64,000 nucleotides of DNA, taken from positions 3,348,001 to 3,412,000 of the forward strand of contig OX595985.1 of assembly GCA_951394045.1 (NCBI GenBank), written 5' to 3'. The notes under the pieces were generated by a model that was given only the letters and a program-made list of their open reading frames with translations, was not told where the DNA came from and made no database searches. This stretch comes from Nitzschia sp. DOCU1 (taxonomy: Eukaryota; Bacillariophyta; Bacillariophyceae; Bacillariales; Bacillariaceae). A program made the position numbers and the translations under genes. Positions 14,601-23,052 of this stretch are shown one piece after another. Each line of letters begins with the position of its first letter. Position 1 is the stretch's first letter.

Positions 14601-15407
14601 TTTGTTAAGCGTTCGTTGCGCGGCTTCAATCGAGATTCTCCAACGACGGGCCAGGGAATCTGCTTTAACCAACGTAGTTTTTGCAGTGGTCTTCACTCCC
14701 GATAAGGTAGCTGAAACTTTGTTCCCTAGGAATGCCGAAAGAGCCTGATTTTGTATCATTGACGCAACATTGAAAGCCGACACAAGACGCTTCGCCACGA
14801 CAGAGTCGAGATTGTGAAAATTGTTACCGCCGACCGTTTGTCGCAGGTGTTCCTCTGCATTGTTGCAATGAGGATCGGACGGTTTCCATTCTAATTCACT
14901 CGTCATTCGAACATGAATATTGTTCACCGGATCGGTGGCCTCTTCTCTCGAGGGCTTTCTGCACGGAAAGAACGAAAAGGGTTTGTCATACTGCAGAGGG
15001 ATCCGCAGGTCAGCAGTCCCCTCAATGATACAATGGTCCGTTGACTTTCGCTGGGCCGACGGAATCCTCAACAACGGGACATCATTAACAATCAGCTGGT
15101 TTTCTCGCAATTGATCCGGGCATAGCAGATGGCAACCCATACCCGGAACGACCAAAACATGGTCAAACAACAAAATAAAAGTTTGATAGGTGAGAGGGCA
15201 GTCGTACGCAACAGCGACCAAACACTCGCGAACTTTTGAAATTGGGCCCATCGAAGCATGAAACCCATTCACTTCAATATCATATTGGTAGACATATAAC
15301 ACATAACATCCGCTCTCAGAGAAAGCGCAAGTATCCGCATGAGAATCGAGCTCACATCTCCACACCTGAACCACAGCTCCAGACGACGACGATGCAATCC
15401 GGTGCAA
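11637..15407 (-). CDS. Co-G copia polyprotein (protease, integrase, RT, RNase H)
   Basis: An uninterrupted 1256-codon pol frame. Protease: DSHAD at residues 21-25. The integrase core shows YTDTKFG near residue 304, IPDSATTL and an AEDTIREV glutamate. A basic, Trp-rich module follows (GWKVC...DGSTEWLSLKDAKE), as in diatom copia pol. RT has YLHAPC and YTDD near residue 901; RNase H has FVDASHAAN near residue 1108 and WYSKKQNSVETSS. The open frame continues upstream to a single TGA (15429-15431) that ends gag in the same frame, so pol is probably made by readthrough; the TTG at 15407 is only the first possible start. The absence of stops suggests a young copy. Confidence 0.9.
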   Translation of the reverse strand: MHRIASSSSGAVVQVWRCELDSHADTCAFSESGCYVLYVYQYDIEVNGFHASMGPISKVRECLVAVAYDCPLTYQTFILLFDHVLVVPGMGCHLLCPDQLRENQLIVNDVPLLRIPSAQRKSTDHCIIEGTADLRIPLQYDKPFSFFPCRKPSREEATDPVNNIHVRMTSELEWKPSDPHCNNAEEHLRQTVGGNNFHNLDSVVAKRLVSAFNVASMIQNQALSAFLGNKVSATLSGVKTTAKTTLVKADSLARRWRISIEAAQRTLNKTTQRAIRDWSKVSGDRLFRPSHYQLRYPRLKCAMYTDTKFGPCTSLEGTTCLQVYATTFQWCQAFPLRQENDAHTSLDKLFRAFGFPEAIIPDSATTLTQGEFLRRCQKAQVPIYPVEPYMHNQARAEDTIREVTRLYERTMTSRNVPAVLWDRCFMTCCEQRSHTVLNHPEQEGECATTIITGNTADISHLVDFAFYDWCWSRSPAESAQPKKQLTRWLGPSFEVGDELCFAVLTSKGTILHRTSVIPLLPEEHRSEDIKQTKKEFTEKLKVSLGNRIKGISVEPEEDDDRFIRIEATVPEIAEAIYATVDDEGYTVMHLKEFVDHKHDGSALSKDDAWIERHGQRIPKRTTKGWKVCAEMVDGSTEWLSLKDAKEGYPVQLAEYAVANKLVEEPVFVWWVPYTLRKRDRILKAVKRRAIRRKNEKFGIEVPGPMDVARARAIDAETGTDLWEKAMAKEVKTVLPALKVLEDSEQPPVGSQQIDLMIIFDVKMDLTRKARICARGDQTEVPSSITYASVVTRESIRIAFLIAALNGLNILSADIAGAYLHAPCAEKVHTILGPEFGSLQGRRAVIIKALYGLSSAGFSWRSHCAKVLREELQFIPCRADMDVWRREALHPNGEKYYEYLLVYTDDLLCVSHDPKSILNDLNDQFLLKPESVGEPTSYLGASISKYWIDGDANFKWAIGSEEYVKEAIRVIQLRIDGTLKNRVSSVLPNGYRPELDSSPLLNDDGVSFYMQCIGILRWIVELGRIDICGEVSMLSAYNACPRKGHLDAVLHIFAYLKSHDRSKLVMDDAYMEWEELPKCDWSEFYPWAKDEWPPDTPKPLGKPVVITMFVDASHAANLVTRQSRTGVLIFLNRAPIVWYSKKQNSVETSSFGSEFMALKTGVELLEALRYKLRMMGIPIEGYANVRVDNMSVVKNTSVPESMLKKKSNSIAYHYVRSKAAADIIRIGYESTQSNLADMLTKIQTGPERKRLCSKVMF

Positions 15408-15428
15408 GGATGCAGCTCTTCTTCCTAG

Positions 15429-15431
15429 TCA
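15429..15431 (-). promoter_or_regulatory. In-frame UGA between Co-G gag and pol, readthrough context
   Basis: On the minus strand the codons are AGC AAC TGA CTA GGA, and the frame continues into pol with no other stop. TGA followed by CTA is an established readthrough-promoting context in other eukaryotes and viruses. That it works here is inference. Confidence 0.65.
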
Positions 15432-16046
15432 GTTGCTCCCACCATTGTTTCGATTTCCATTATTATTTCGCCTGGTCATATTGTCCCCCATGTTGTTGTT
15501 GTTATTATTATTGTTCGTCGCTGGGGTGGTCGATGCTTCATTCTGATTCGAGGTAAAAGTAGTTCCACCGGAAGATTGGGTAGAAGAAACATTTCTTTCA
15601 CGATTACGGGCACGCTGTTCATTCACATAGTCTCGTTCCTCCCTGGTAAAAGTAGCCCAGATAGTTGGAGGGTACGACCCGTTGTTCAGCTGGTGTCCTG
15701 ATTCAGAGAAGCGACCGCCGCCGCCACGACCACGACCTCCGCGACCGCGCCCCCCGCCACGGCCTCTCCCCTGATTCCTGCTCCCTCTTCCGCCTCTTCC
15801 TGAGGCATTGTATCCTCGGCCACCTCCACGGCCTGAATTATCATTTTGTGTCACGGACGAAATATTACGAGGCAAGGGGTTACGCGAGGCTGACGATTCA
15901 TTGGCAGCGAGTTGCCCGCCCAAGAAATCAACGGCAAGCTGATAGTCGTTCGAGCGACGATCATCCCCAGCAATTAATCCTTTTGCGACCTGGAGCTTCG
16001 GACCTCTTTTGGGCTGTTTTGGAAGCTTTTCGCGCGATGTCTCGTG
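15429..16046 (-). pseudogene. Co-G gag, C-terminal part
   Basis: The frame is open on the minus strand from an upstream TAA at about 16046 to the TGA at 15429. It carries GPKLQVAKGLIAGDD (compare Co-F RAPNLQV), a long Gly/Arg repeat region for RNA binding, and an Asn-rich tail. The N-terminal capsid half and 5' LTR are missing, so the element is 5' truncated. The terminal TGA is followed by CTAG and then pol in the same frame. Confidence 0.8.
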
Positions 16047-16360
16047 TTAAGAGTTTTTGGATTTGCGGGATTTTTTGTGGCTAAACGAGGCAGGTTTTGG
16101 CAGTATATTTTGTGATTTCGCATTTCAAGCCCCTTTGTGTCAATACACTAGCAGTTTATTCCGTTACACTAGCAGTTAATTTTTAAAAAAACATGAAAAG
16201 AGGGCTCTTTTGGACGGAAACAGCGTAGTTCTGTCAGAACCCTACCAAGTGCTACCTACGTGGCCGACGGTTGGCCCTTACGTATGGGTGGTATCCCTAT
16301 ACCAAGTATGCAACGGCATCATTGACCCAACTTCATTCACCGCAGCTCGACAACAAGAAG
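16047..16360. other. Unassigned sequence between Co-G and Co-H
   Basis: No gene seen. It contains two copies of ACACTAGCAGTT about 20 bp apart (near 16147 and 16167). It marks the double truncation of Co-G (5' side) and Co-H (3' side). Confidence 0.4.
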
Positions 16361-18816
16361 CTATCTAGTGCGATCGCATCGGATAAAGTATTCGGGATTT
16401 TCACGCCAAATTTGACTGCAAGGGGACGCTGGATGCGGCCCGGTTTGGAGCGTTTTGGTCGGCGGCGTTGTCCACCAACCACTGGAATCCTTCGTACGGA
16501 CGATGTTGGGATCGAAGGATCCCTTTCACAGGATTCAACAAGTGAAGTAGTTGGGCACCAAACTTGTTGTGTTTTGTCATCACGGCGGATTCGCCGAACG
16601 ACACGGTCGAGTTGTCGAAGAAAATTCCGGGCCCATCGTTGGTGACGACCAGAGGAAAACCGTTGGTGGGTCGTTCCAACTTTATGGCATAGAATATAAC
16701 GAGCTGTCTCGAGGGGATGGTCTTGTTGCATAACCGATACAGGTAGCCAAGATCGTTCGTCAGTTGTCCACTGCACTTGGAAATAGAGTGTGCCATCGCG
16801 AAATTCGTGTGAACAAATTTTCTCAAAAATGTCACTTGAATCCATAGCTGCATCGTCCAAATGATTCAAAACTGTTTCATGTAGTGACGGGGAATTTATT
16901 TCGTCATCTTCACTCTCGCTCACGACAGACTCATCATCGTCTTGAGTTATCGGAACGGGCTGTGTGGACTCCTCTGGATTCATATCCGGAGTCTTTGTGG
17001 CCACAGGTTGAACAGTGAGGATTGGTTCTGCACGTATCTCAGCAGAGGCAGGGTCCAAGATTGCTGGGGGACTAATTTCATGATAAGGCTCCTCCGAATT
17101 GGTATCGGCTAGCAGGGTTGGCCGATGCTCTGGAATTGGAGGCATCTCCTCCGAATCCTCCGAATCTTGCAGCTGGAACTTGACGCGTGTCTGGGGTCGC
17201 TGCGGTGGCGATGTCCCATAGACTTCCTCAAATCGGGCGTTAAATTCGTCGGCAGGATCTGGTGGAGGTGGGGCAATGACACTCGTCCTAATCGTGGTAG
17301 ACTCAGATGTATTATCCTGGAATAATGCCAAGGAATTATCAAACATATCTTCGTCTGGATGATCAGGAAGCGATGTTTTGCCATCGTTCTTGAAGAATAC
17401 AAGGCGCTGCTCGTGTTCTTGGACGATAGGGGCAGACTCCTTTGGATATCGGCGTCGGATTACAGACCGTTTCAGGACTTGGTGTTTGTCATCATCAGTA
17501 ACAATGATAAAACAAAACGCATCGCCGAGGAATCGTGCAGGTAGCATCTTTTGTAATGGAAATGCTGATTTTGGGGTGTAATACCATACTGGTGCCCAAA
17601 ACGCAAACCGAAAGACACTAATATCTGGAGTTTCATGGTAATGCGCCTCATAGGGCGATCGCCACTGTAGACTCCTGCGGGCCAACATTTGTCGGCACAA
17701 CGCCACATACTCAAGGGCATAGCACCAATATTGTAAGGGTGCCCCGCTCACGAAAAGAGTATGGATGGTGGTAGCTTTTAGCTGGCCACCGCGTGGTTCG
17801 GCTACATTCTCATTTTGATGTTCTGCCTCCGAAAAGGACTGTTCGACCGACATCATTCGCAATTTGCTACGGAATTTCTTTCCAGTGAATTCACGTGCAT
17901 TGTCGGAATGTACTTGTGTCGGGAGCCCACATCTCTGTATCATGGTCTCAAACGATGCAAGGGCATCGCTACGACAACGTAGTAGGACCGGAAAATCGAG
18001 ATGGGACTTTTTCCAAGCGAACAAATTGAAACATCGATATCCTCGTACCGTCGGTACGGAGGAAAAGAACGTGTCCAGATAGCAACTGTCGTTGCGACGT
18101 GGGAATTTAAACAAGATGATCCTCGACTTGAAGTGGTCTCTCATTTGTTCCCTCGTCTCTGCTTCTACACTTGGAACATACTGGGTAGTACATTGTAGGG
18201 TCTTTGCTACCACATGGTCTGGTGGGTAGCACAATCCTCGCTTCCAATCTAATTCGGCGCCAGGTAGGCGACGAGTTAATTTGCGGGCAATTGGTTCATA
18301 CGGTTTGTCGCCGTCAGTGAACACAATCTGTGGAAGCCGGTCACATTCGAGTTCATCGATGTGGGATATTCGGAAGTAACACTTGGCACCATCGAAGAAG
18401 AAGGGTAGCATATGTCCACTAATCTTCGCTGCTTGCATGCCAGGATGGCCATGGATATCGGCTGCATCAGTCGACGTGTCATCGATAGCGTTTCCTTGTC
18501 GTTTACGCACTTGAGCGTTGGCAATCAGTGATTCTTGTTGAGCTGGGTTATCGTCGTAGAGTGCCTCATGTACTACAGCACAGTACTCGTTACCGTCCTC
18601 AGTAGTTAGCTTGGCTATGGCTGAAACCACAGGGAACGATTGGCCGGAATGGCGACCGGCTAAGGCACCCATGAGGGAAACCCAACGTCCAGTATAGCGC
18701 ACGATCGACCAGGTACTATTTATTAGGAACTGATCGTTGGCGCTGTCGGAGATTAGAATCGACTCGGATGGGCTCACTGGTGGCGATATACGTCGAGATA
18801 CCACTCGTTGTTCCAC
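16361..18816 (-). pseudogene. Co-H copia pol, truncated at the start of RT, with chromodomain-like segment
   Basis: Protease-like start (ISDSANDQF, residues 22-30), copia integrase with core residues D248 (YLDTFF), D305 (HSDNAREF) and a glutamate near 337-340, then a long acidic linker. A chromodomain-like segment at residues 664-709 contains YFQVQW and SWLPVSVMQQ. The frame then reaches FGVKIPNTLSDAIALD, which in Co-G marks the entry to RT, and breaks at about 16361 into unrelated sequence, so RT and RNase H are lost. The frame is continuous with gag except for one TGA at 18841; the GTG at 18816 is only the first possible start. Confidence 0.85.
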
Positions 18817-18840
18817 TGGTGGAGCGCCACCCCCAACTTT

Positions 18841-18843
18841 TCA
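18841..18843 (-). promoter_or_regulatory. In-frame UGA between Co-H gag and pol
   Basis: The context is TCC AAC TGA AAA GTT. It is the only stop between gag and pol in one frame, as in Co-G and Gy-C. Confidence 0.55.
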
Positions 18844-20385
18844 GTTGGATGACTTCTTGGAAGTGACGCATCGGTTGGCCATGGGGCCACTTTTGATCCG
18901 AAATTCCGTGACTGTACTTGGAGTATTTCGGGTCTGCTTACTGGTAATAGTTTCGGTAGTTTGCTCACCATCGTCTTCTGACCCGGTGCGTTGACGTTTG
19001 GTTCGGTGAGACTGACGGGACTTGTTGGCATTGGGTCGGCTATTATTTGGGCGATAGGTGTGTCGTTCAACCTCGAACTCATCATTTATTTTTGACTGGG
19101 GAAGACGACGATCCTCGTTACAACGGTTACGCCACTTCATCAAAAGAGAGTAAAGACCTTTAGAAAAAGCCTGGTCCCATCCGGGTGGAAAGTCCGGAAT
19201 ATTCCAAAGGGACAAGCCGCCTCCAGCCTTCTGGTCTTTATACGGTTTGGTGCCTTGGAATTTTCCACGAACTGGAGTGCGACGGGACGTAGTCACTGGT
19301 GTGCTACCATCCACATGTTCTCCGTGTTGGATATTCAAGGTGTCCGTACGGACTCGGATGTCGCTCAAAAGTTGGTCGACGGAACGGGTAGGGTCCGCAA
19401 TTATTTTCTCACGGATTGCCTCATATTCATCCAATTGGATTGCTTGGAGTAACAGACACCGAAGGGTCTGATGGTCCTGTGCTAGGGACGCCCCATTTCT
19501 TTGGAGCTTTATCAACGTACTCTTGAAGTCAGAGATAAAGGTTGTAGGATTAGTCGATAAATCCAACCTGATTTCCATGAGCTTGCGAATTAGGAACAAA
19601 GTAATATTGGCCTTGTTAGAGTCCGTATCACAGGCAGTGTGGAGGCTCCTCCACAATTTGTACGGGTCCAAGTCATCCTGGGCAAACAAGTCCTCACCCA
19701 AGTGTTTGGCATTACCGTCGGCCAAGGCTTCACGCATGGCAAAGAAGACTCGTTTCGCAACAGTAGGGTAGCGAGAAGCAAAAGTAGCATCGGTAATAGC
19801 ATCTCGTAGGTCAGCTTTTCCGAGCTTGTTCTCGACATCAGGGTACCAATTGTACCACTCGCCCAAGTCGTTCTTGAATGGTAGCAATGTTGGGACTTCC
19901 AATTTCTTCGTCTCGGTAGGAAAGGCAACTTTATGTTGACTAACATCTTTTGTGGCCAATGCCGGAAGGACATGTGTCAAATAGTCTGTATCCAACGAGA
20001 TAGAAGTGTTCACACGGGAAAAATCCACCACATGCTGGAGCCTGTTGGCCCTGGTAGGGAGTTGTAGGGTTGGAAAGTCGTCACCAAGTTTTGCCACAGC
20101 CTCGGAACCAGTGATGGAGGACAAATCAGCAAAACAGGCAGCGCCCAAGATCTCGACAAGGAATTTATCGAGTTCTTCCAACGCAACAACATTTTTGGTG
20201 GGGTCATATGTAGATCCCAACACAATGGAAGCAATGATTTTCAACTCACGCAACACAAACTTTGCCTCGTCGTCATAACTGGATGGGGCCAGACGGCGGT
20301 CAACCACAACACTACCGTCCGTGTTAGTACGGAGTACGGCAGGAGTTACGACAGAGTTAGCAATGTTGCGTTCTGGAGTCGACAT
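18841..20385 (-). CDS. Co-H copia gag
   Basis: A 514-residue gag with a clean ATG at 20385 (MSTPERNIANSV). It has a capsid-like helical body with a conserved-looking DPYKLWRSLHTACD region, then a basic, Asn/Arg-rich RNA-binding tail near the C-terminus. It ends in AAC TGA at 18841-18843; the next codons (AAA GTT GGG) continue in frame into pol without another stop. An open frame of this length in an element whose pol is deleted points to recent loss. Confidence 0.85.
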   Translation of the reverse strand: MSTPERNIANSVVTPAVLRTNTDGSVVVDRRLAPSSYDDEAKFVLRELKIIASIVLGSTYDPTKNVVALEELDKFLVEILGAACFADLSSITGSEAVAKLGDDFPTLQLPTRANRLQHVVDFSRVNTSISLDTDYLTHVLPALATKDVSQHKVAFPTETKKLEVPTLLPFKNDLGEWYNWYPDVENKLGKADLRDAITDATFASRYPTVAKRVFFAMREALADGNAKHLGEDLFAQDDLDPYKLWRSLHTACDTDSNKANITLFLIRKLMEIRLDLSTNPTTFISDFKSTLIKLQRNGASLAQDHQTLRCLLLQAIQLDEYEAIREKIIADPTRSVDQLLSDIRVRTDTLNIQHGEHVDGSTPVTTSRRTPVRGKFQGTKPYKDQKAGGGLSLWNIPDFPPGWDQAFSKGLYSLLMKWRNRCNEDRRLPQSKINDEFEVERHTYRPNNSRPNANKSRQSHRTKRQRTGSEDDGEQTTETITSKQTRNTPSTVTEFRIKSGPMANRCVTSKKSSN

Positions 20386-20562
20386 CGTTACAGGGGAAAC
20401 AAGGGGTAAAAAGCAAAAGCGCTGTTAATCGTCAGGATGAAAAAACTATGCTATCATTATCTCTATCGTCATTGGGGAGATGGATGGATGTGAGAGGCTC
20501 GGAGAAGGATGATGTGATACGTCAGTCGACCCTGGATGTAGTCCAGTGAGTCAATCCTGACA
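20386..20562 (-). repeat. Co-H leader and partial 5' LTR
   Basis: On the minus strand the sequence starts TGTCAGGATTGAC at 20562, a plausible copia LTR terminus, and runs to the gag ATG. At 177 bp it is too short for a whole LTR plus leader unless the LTR is very small. The outer edge coincides exactly with the start of the repeat at 20563, so Co-H inserted into that repeat. Confidence 0.5.
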
Positions 20563-21037
20563 CATCCAAAGCCAAAGCAAAAGCAACCAGGGAAGTTCTT
20601 TGAATGCACGACACCGGAGCATCAAAGGAAGAGAGGATTTCCAGTTGACCAAACAAAGCGGATGGACAACATTCCATGGGAGCCAGAGCCCGGCGATGAC
20701 AATACAAATGAGTGATGATGATTGTTGATTCGGAGTCATCGTCCCTTCTATATTGTAGCAGTCCAACCCACGGTAGCTAATTTATAGTGGATGAGACTTT
20801 AGGTTGATTTGTAGTCGATGGATTTGGATTGTTGTTTTGTAGCAACACTCGAAATGCATTTGCAAGAAGAATGCCGACGTCGACGTCGACGAAACGACGG
20901 ACGAAATAATATTTATGATACAAATGCGCACCTCGGGTGCTCTACAACGGGCGCTTGCCGTTGGGCATGAGCTCCCCTTCTTAAACTTCCTTTTTTCCCT
21001 CCCCTTTTTTTTCGGCCACAGGTACTAGAAAATTGCC
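20563..21037 (+). pseudogene. 3' fragment of the unknown gene family (copy 1)
   Basis: 475 bp nearly identical to 22431-22912: the last 50 or so codons (GKFFEC...HQRKRGFPVDQTKRMD to the stop) and the same 3' flank. It differs by an EC-T for EC-R change and a shorter GACGTC repeat. Co-H insertion at 20562/20563 cut off its upstream part. Both copies end at the same base after GAAAATTGCC, as expected of tandem copies of a unit of about 1.87 kb. Confidence 0.75.
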
Positions 21038-21368
21038 TGTTACGGCAATCTTCTCATCGCTGTGGCCGGTTATCGCAAGCCAAAATAGAGCACATAACCT
21101 ATTAAAAACGTCGCTCACTCTGACGAAAAATAAGCTAAATGGTTATCGTGGTTATCGCAAGGGCTTATTAAACTAGAGCGAAAGCCATCCTCCACGCCGA
21201 ACCGTCCCACGACTGCGTCGGAAGTAACACAAAAATATGACAAAATGACGATGAATCATTTTCATGCCCACTTCCAATGACGAAACTGGGCCCCCATTTC
21301 GCAATATGAATCCAACAAATTGGAATTGATTCAACGCTGCCTTTGCACAAAATGAAGTGGATCCATAA
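21038..21368. other. Upstream region of the unknown gene
   Basis: No coding frame recognised. A short hairpin ATTGCC-TGTTAC-GGCAAT spans the repeat border near 21032-21049. It probably holds the promoter of the downstream gene. Confidence 0.35.
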
Positions 21369-22583
21369 TCCATACACATCCGTCTTCTTGGGCTACCGTC
21401 AAGGTATGCCCATTTCTATGACGGATGGGAGATTGAAGAAGAGGTTGAAGCTGGGTGCGGTTGGGAGGAGCTTGTTGAGCCTCCCCATCCAAAATTGGAA
21501 TGTACCAAATATTTTGCTTCGACTGGAGAAGATTTCGGGTTGATTGCTGGGGAGTACGACACAAGCACAGAAGACTTGGACCAAGCTGTTGGTCGCATTG
21601 AGGATTCATTTAAAGATGGATCCTGGGATGCACTTGTCAATAATGCCAGCAACGAGGAGTCAAGTGAAAGAATGCAAGAGTTGACCGCATCGGCCGCATG
21701 GGTTGCCGGAAAATTGGGACGAAAACGAGGTGTCAGAAAAGTCATCACAGACTGCGAAAAGGAGTTTTTTCGAAAGCACTACACTCGGTTCCAGGGGGGC
21801 TCCACATCTGCTACTGATGGATTGACTGATGAGGCCGACAACTTCACTTCCATCCGTTGGGGAAAGTTTACTTGCTTCTGGAATGCCTGGGTAAAGGACG
21901 AGGAAGATGAAAGAAGACCAGCCTCTGACATGACCTACAAGACCGCCTTCTTGTTGATGGACTTTTACCAAGAAATGAAGAAGGCTGGAAATGTTGCAGC
22001 TACTTTGCTGCCAGTATTGAACCAGAACAAGGGCCTTCGACGAGCGTTGCGTGGACAGGATCGTTGCAGTGATGTGTCGTTTGATGAGGAGGCTCCAAAA
22101 ATCTTGGTGGCTTCAAATGCGGCCGAGAGGAGGCAGAAGCGAGCGTCCGTTGAAATGAATAATCCGTTCCCAGCAATGATGGATCTTCCCCCAATAGAAG
22201 AACGAGAGGAAGATGATGTACAATTTTCTGTTTTCCAGGATGAGGAAGAGGAAAGTGCCCCCGAAGCAAGGCGGATTGTTGTCGCAGCTTTTGCTGGCCA
22301 AACGCCAGTGGAACCGGCTCAGTATGTCCAGGCCAATGCATTCCTTGAGCCTCAAATGAAGAAGAGACGATTACCAAAGCGATGCAGAGAGTGTGGCTAT
22401 TGTAAGTTGGATTGCCACTGGACAGATTACCATCCAAAGCCAAAGCAAAAGCAACCAGGGAAGTTCTTTGAATGCAGGACACCGGAGCATCAAAGGAAGA
22501 GAGGATTTCCAGTTGACCAAACAAAGCGGATGGACAACATTCCATGGGAGCCAGAGCCCGGCGATGACAATACAAATGAGTGA
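21369..22583 (+). CDS. Unrecognised protein with C-terminal Cys/His cluster
   Basis: Function not recognised. The frame is open from the TAA at about 21366 to 22583 but has no ATG before the conserved-looking part, so a spliced first exon or truncated start is likely; the peptide is clear from about 21495. It is acidic, Trp- and Asp-containing, with a central part VTDCEKEFF-like (written VITDCEKEFFRKHY) and GKFTCFWNAWVKDEEDERR. A C-terminal putative zinc site is CRECGYCKLDCHWTDYH followed by basic residues. The 3' end is duplicated upstream (20563-21037). It could be a host multigene family or a gene carried by an undescribed mobile element; I cannot tell which. Confidence 0.55.
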   Translation, partial: SIHIRLLGLPSRYAHFYDGWEIEEEVEAGCGWEELVEPPHPKLECTKYFASTGEDFGLIAGEYDTSTEDLDQAVGRIEDSFKDGSWDALVNNASNEESSERMQELTASAAWVAGKLGRKRGVRKVITDCEKEFFRKHYTRFQGGSTSATDGLTDEADNFTSIRWGKFTCFWNAWVKDEEDERRPASDMTYKTAFLLMDFYQEMKKAGNVAATLLPVLNQNKGLRRALRGQDRCSDVSFDEEAPKILVASNAAERRQKRASVEMNNPFPAMMDLPPIEEREEDDVQFSVFQDEEEESAPEARRIVVAAFAGQTPVEPAQYVQANAFLEPQMKKRRLPKRCRECGYCKLDCHWTDYHPKPKQKQPGKFFECRTPEHQRKRGFPVDQTKRMDNIPWEPEPGDDNTNE

Positions 22584-22912
22584 TGATGATTGTTGATTCG
22601 GAGTCATCGTCCCTTCTCTATTGTAGCAGTCCAACCCACTGTAGCTAATTTATAGTCGATGAGACTTTAGGTTGATTTGTAGTCGATGGATTTGGATTGT
22701 TGTTTTGTAGCAACACTCGAAATGCATTTGCAAGAAGAATGCCGACGTCGACGTCGACGTCGACGAAACGACGGACGAAATAATATTTATATGATACAAA
22801 TGCGCACCTCGGGTGCTCTACAACGGGCGCTTGCCGTTGGGCATGAGCTCCCCTTCTTAAACTTCCTTTTTTCCCTCCCCTTTTTTTCGGCCACAGGTAC
22901 TAGAAAATTGCC
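22431..22912 (+). repeat. 482-bp direct repeat (3' end of unknown gene, copy 2)
   Basis: Pairs with 20563-21037. It covers the gene's last codons and about 330 bp of 3' flank with a GACGTC microsatellite (22742-22765). The sequences diverge sharply after GAAAATTGCC in both copies. Confidence 0.85.
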
Positions 22913-23052
22913 GATGTTACAGTCTCTACCGGTAGATTACAGGGTCGACGTCCACACCTACGCATGCCCAGACGTCAATATGCTTTCTACTAGTAATGAT
23001 GCAGTTGCAAGTAAGGAAAACGCTGTTTGCTAAGAACAATGCCAACAATAGT

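Noticed and set aside
15429..18843. Selenocysteine at the gag-pol UGAs
   Set aside because: Diatoms do use selenocysteine, but there is no reason for it at a gag-pol border and no SECIS-like element was recognised; readthrough is simpler.
20563..22912. LTR pair flanking the unknown gene
   Set aside because: The repeats contain the gene's own C-terminus and lack TG...CA termini; a broken tandem duplication explains them better.
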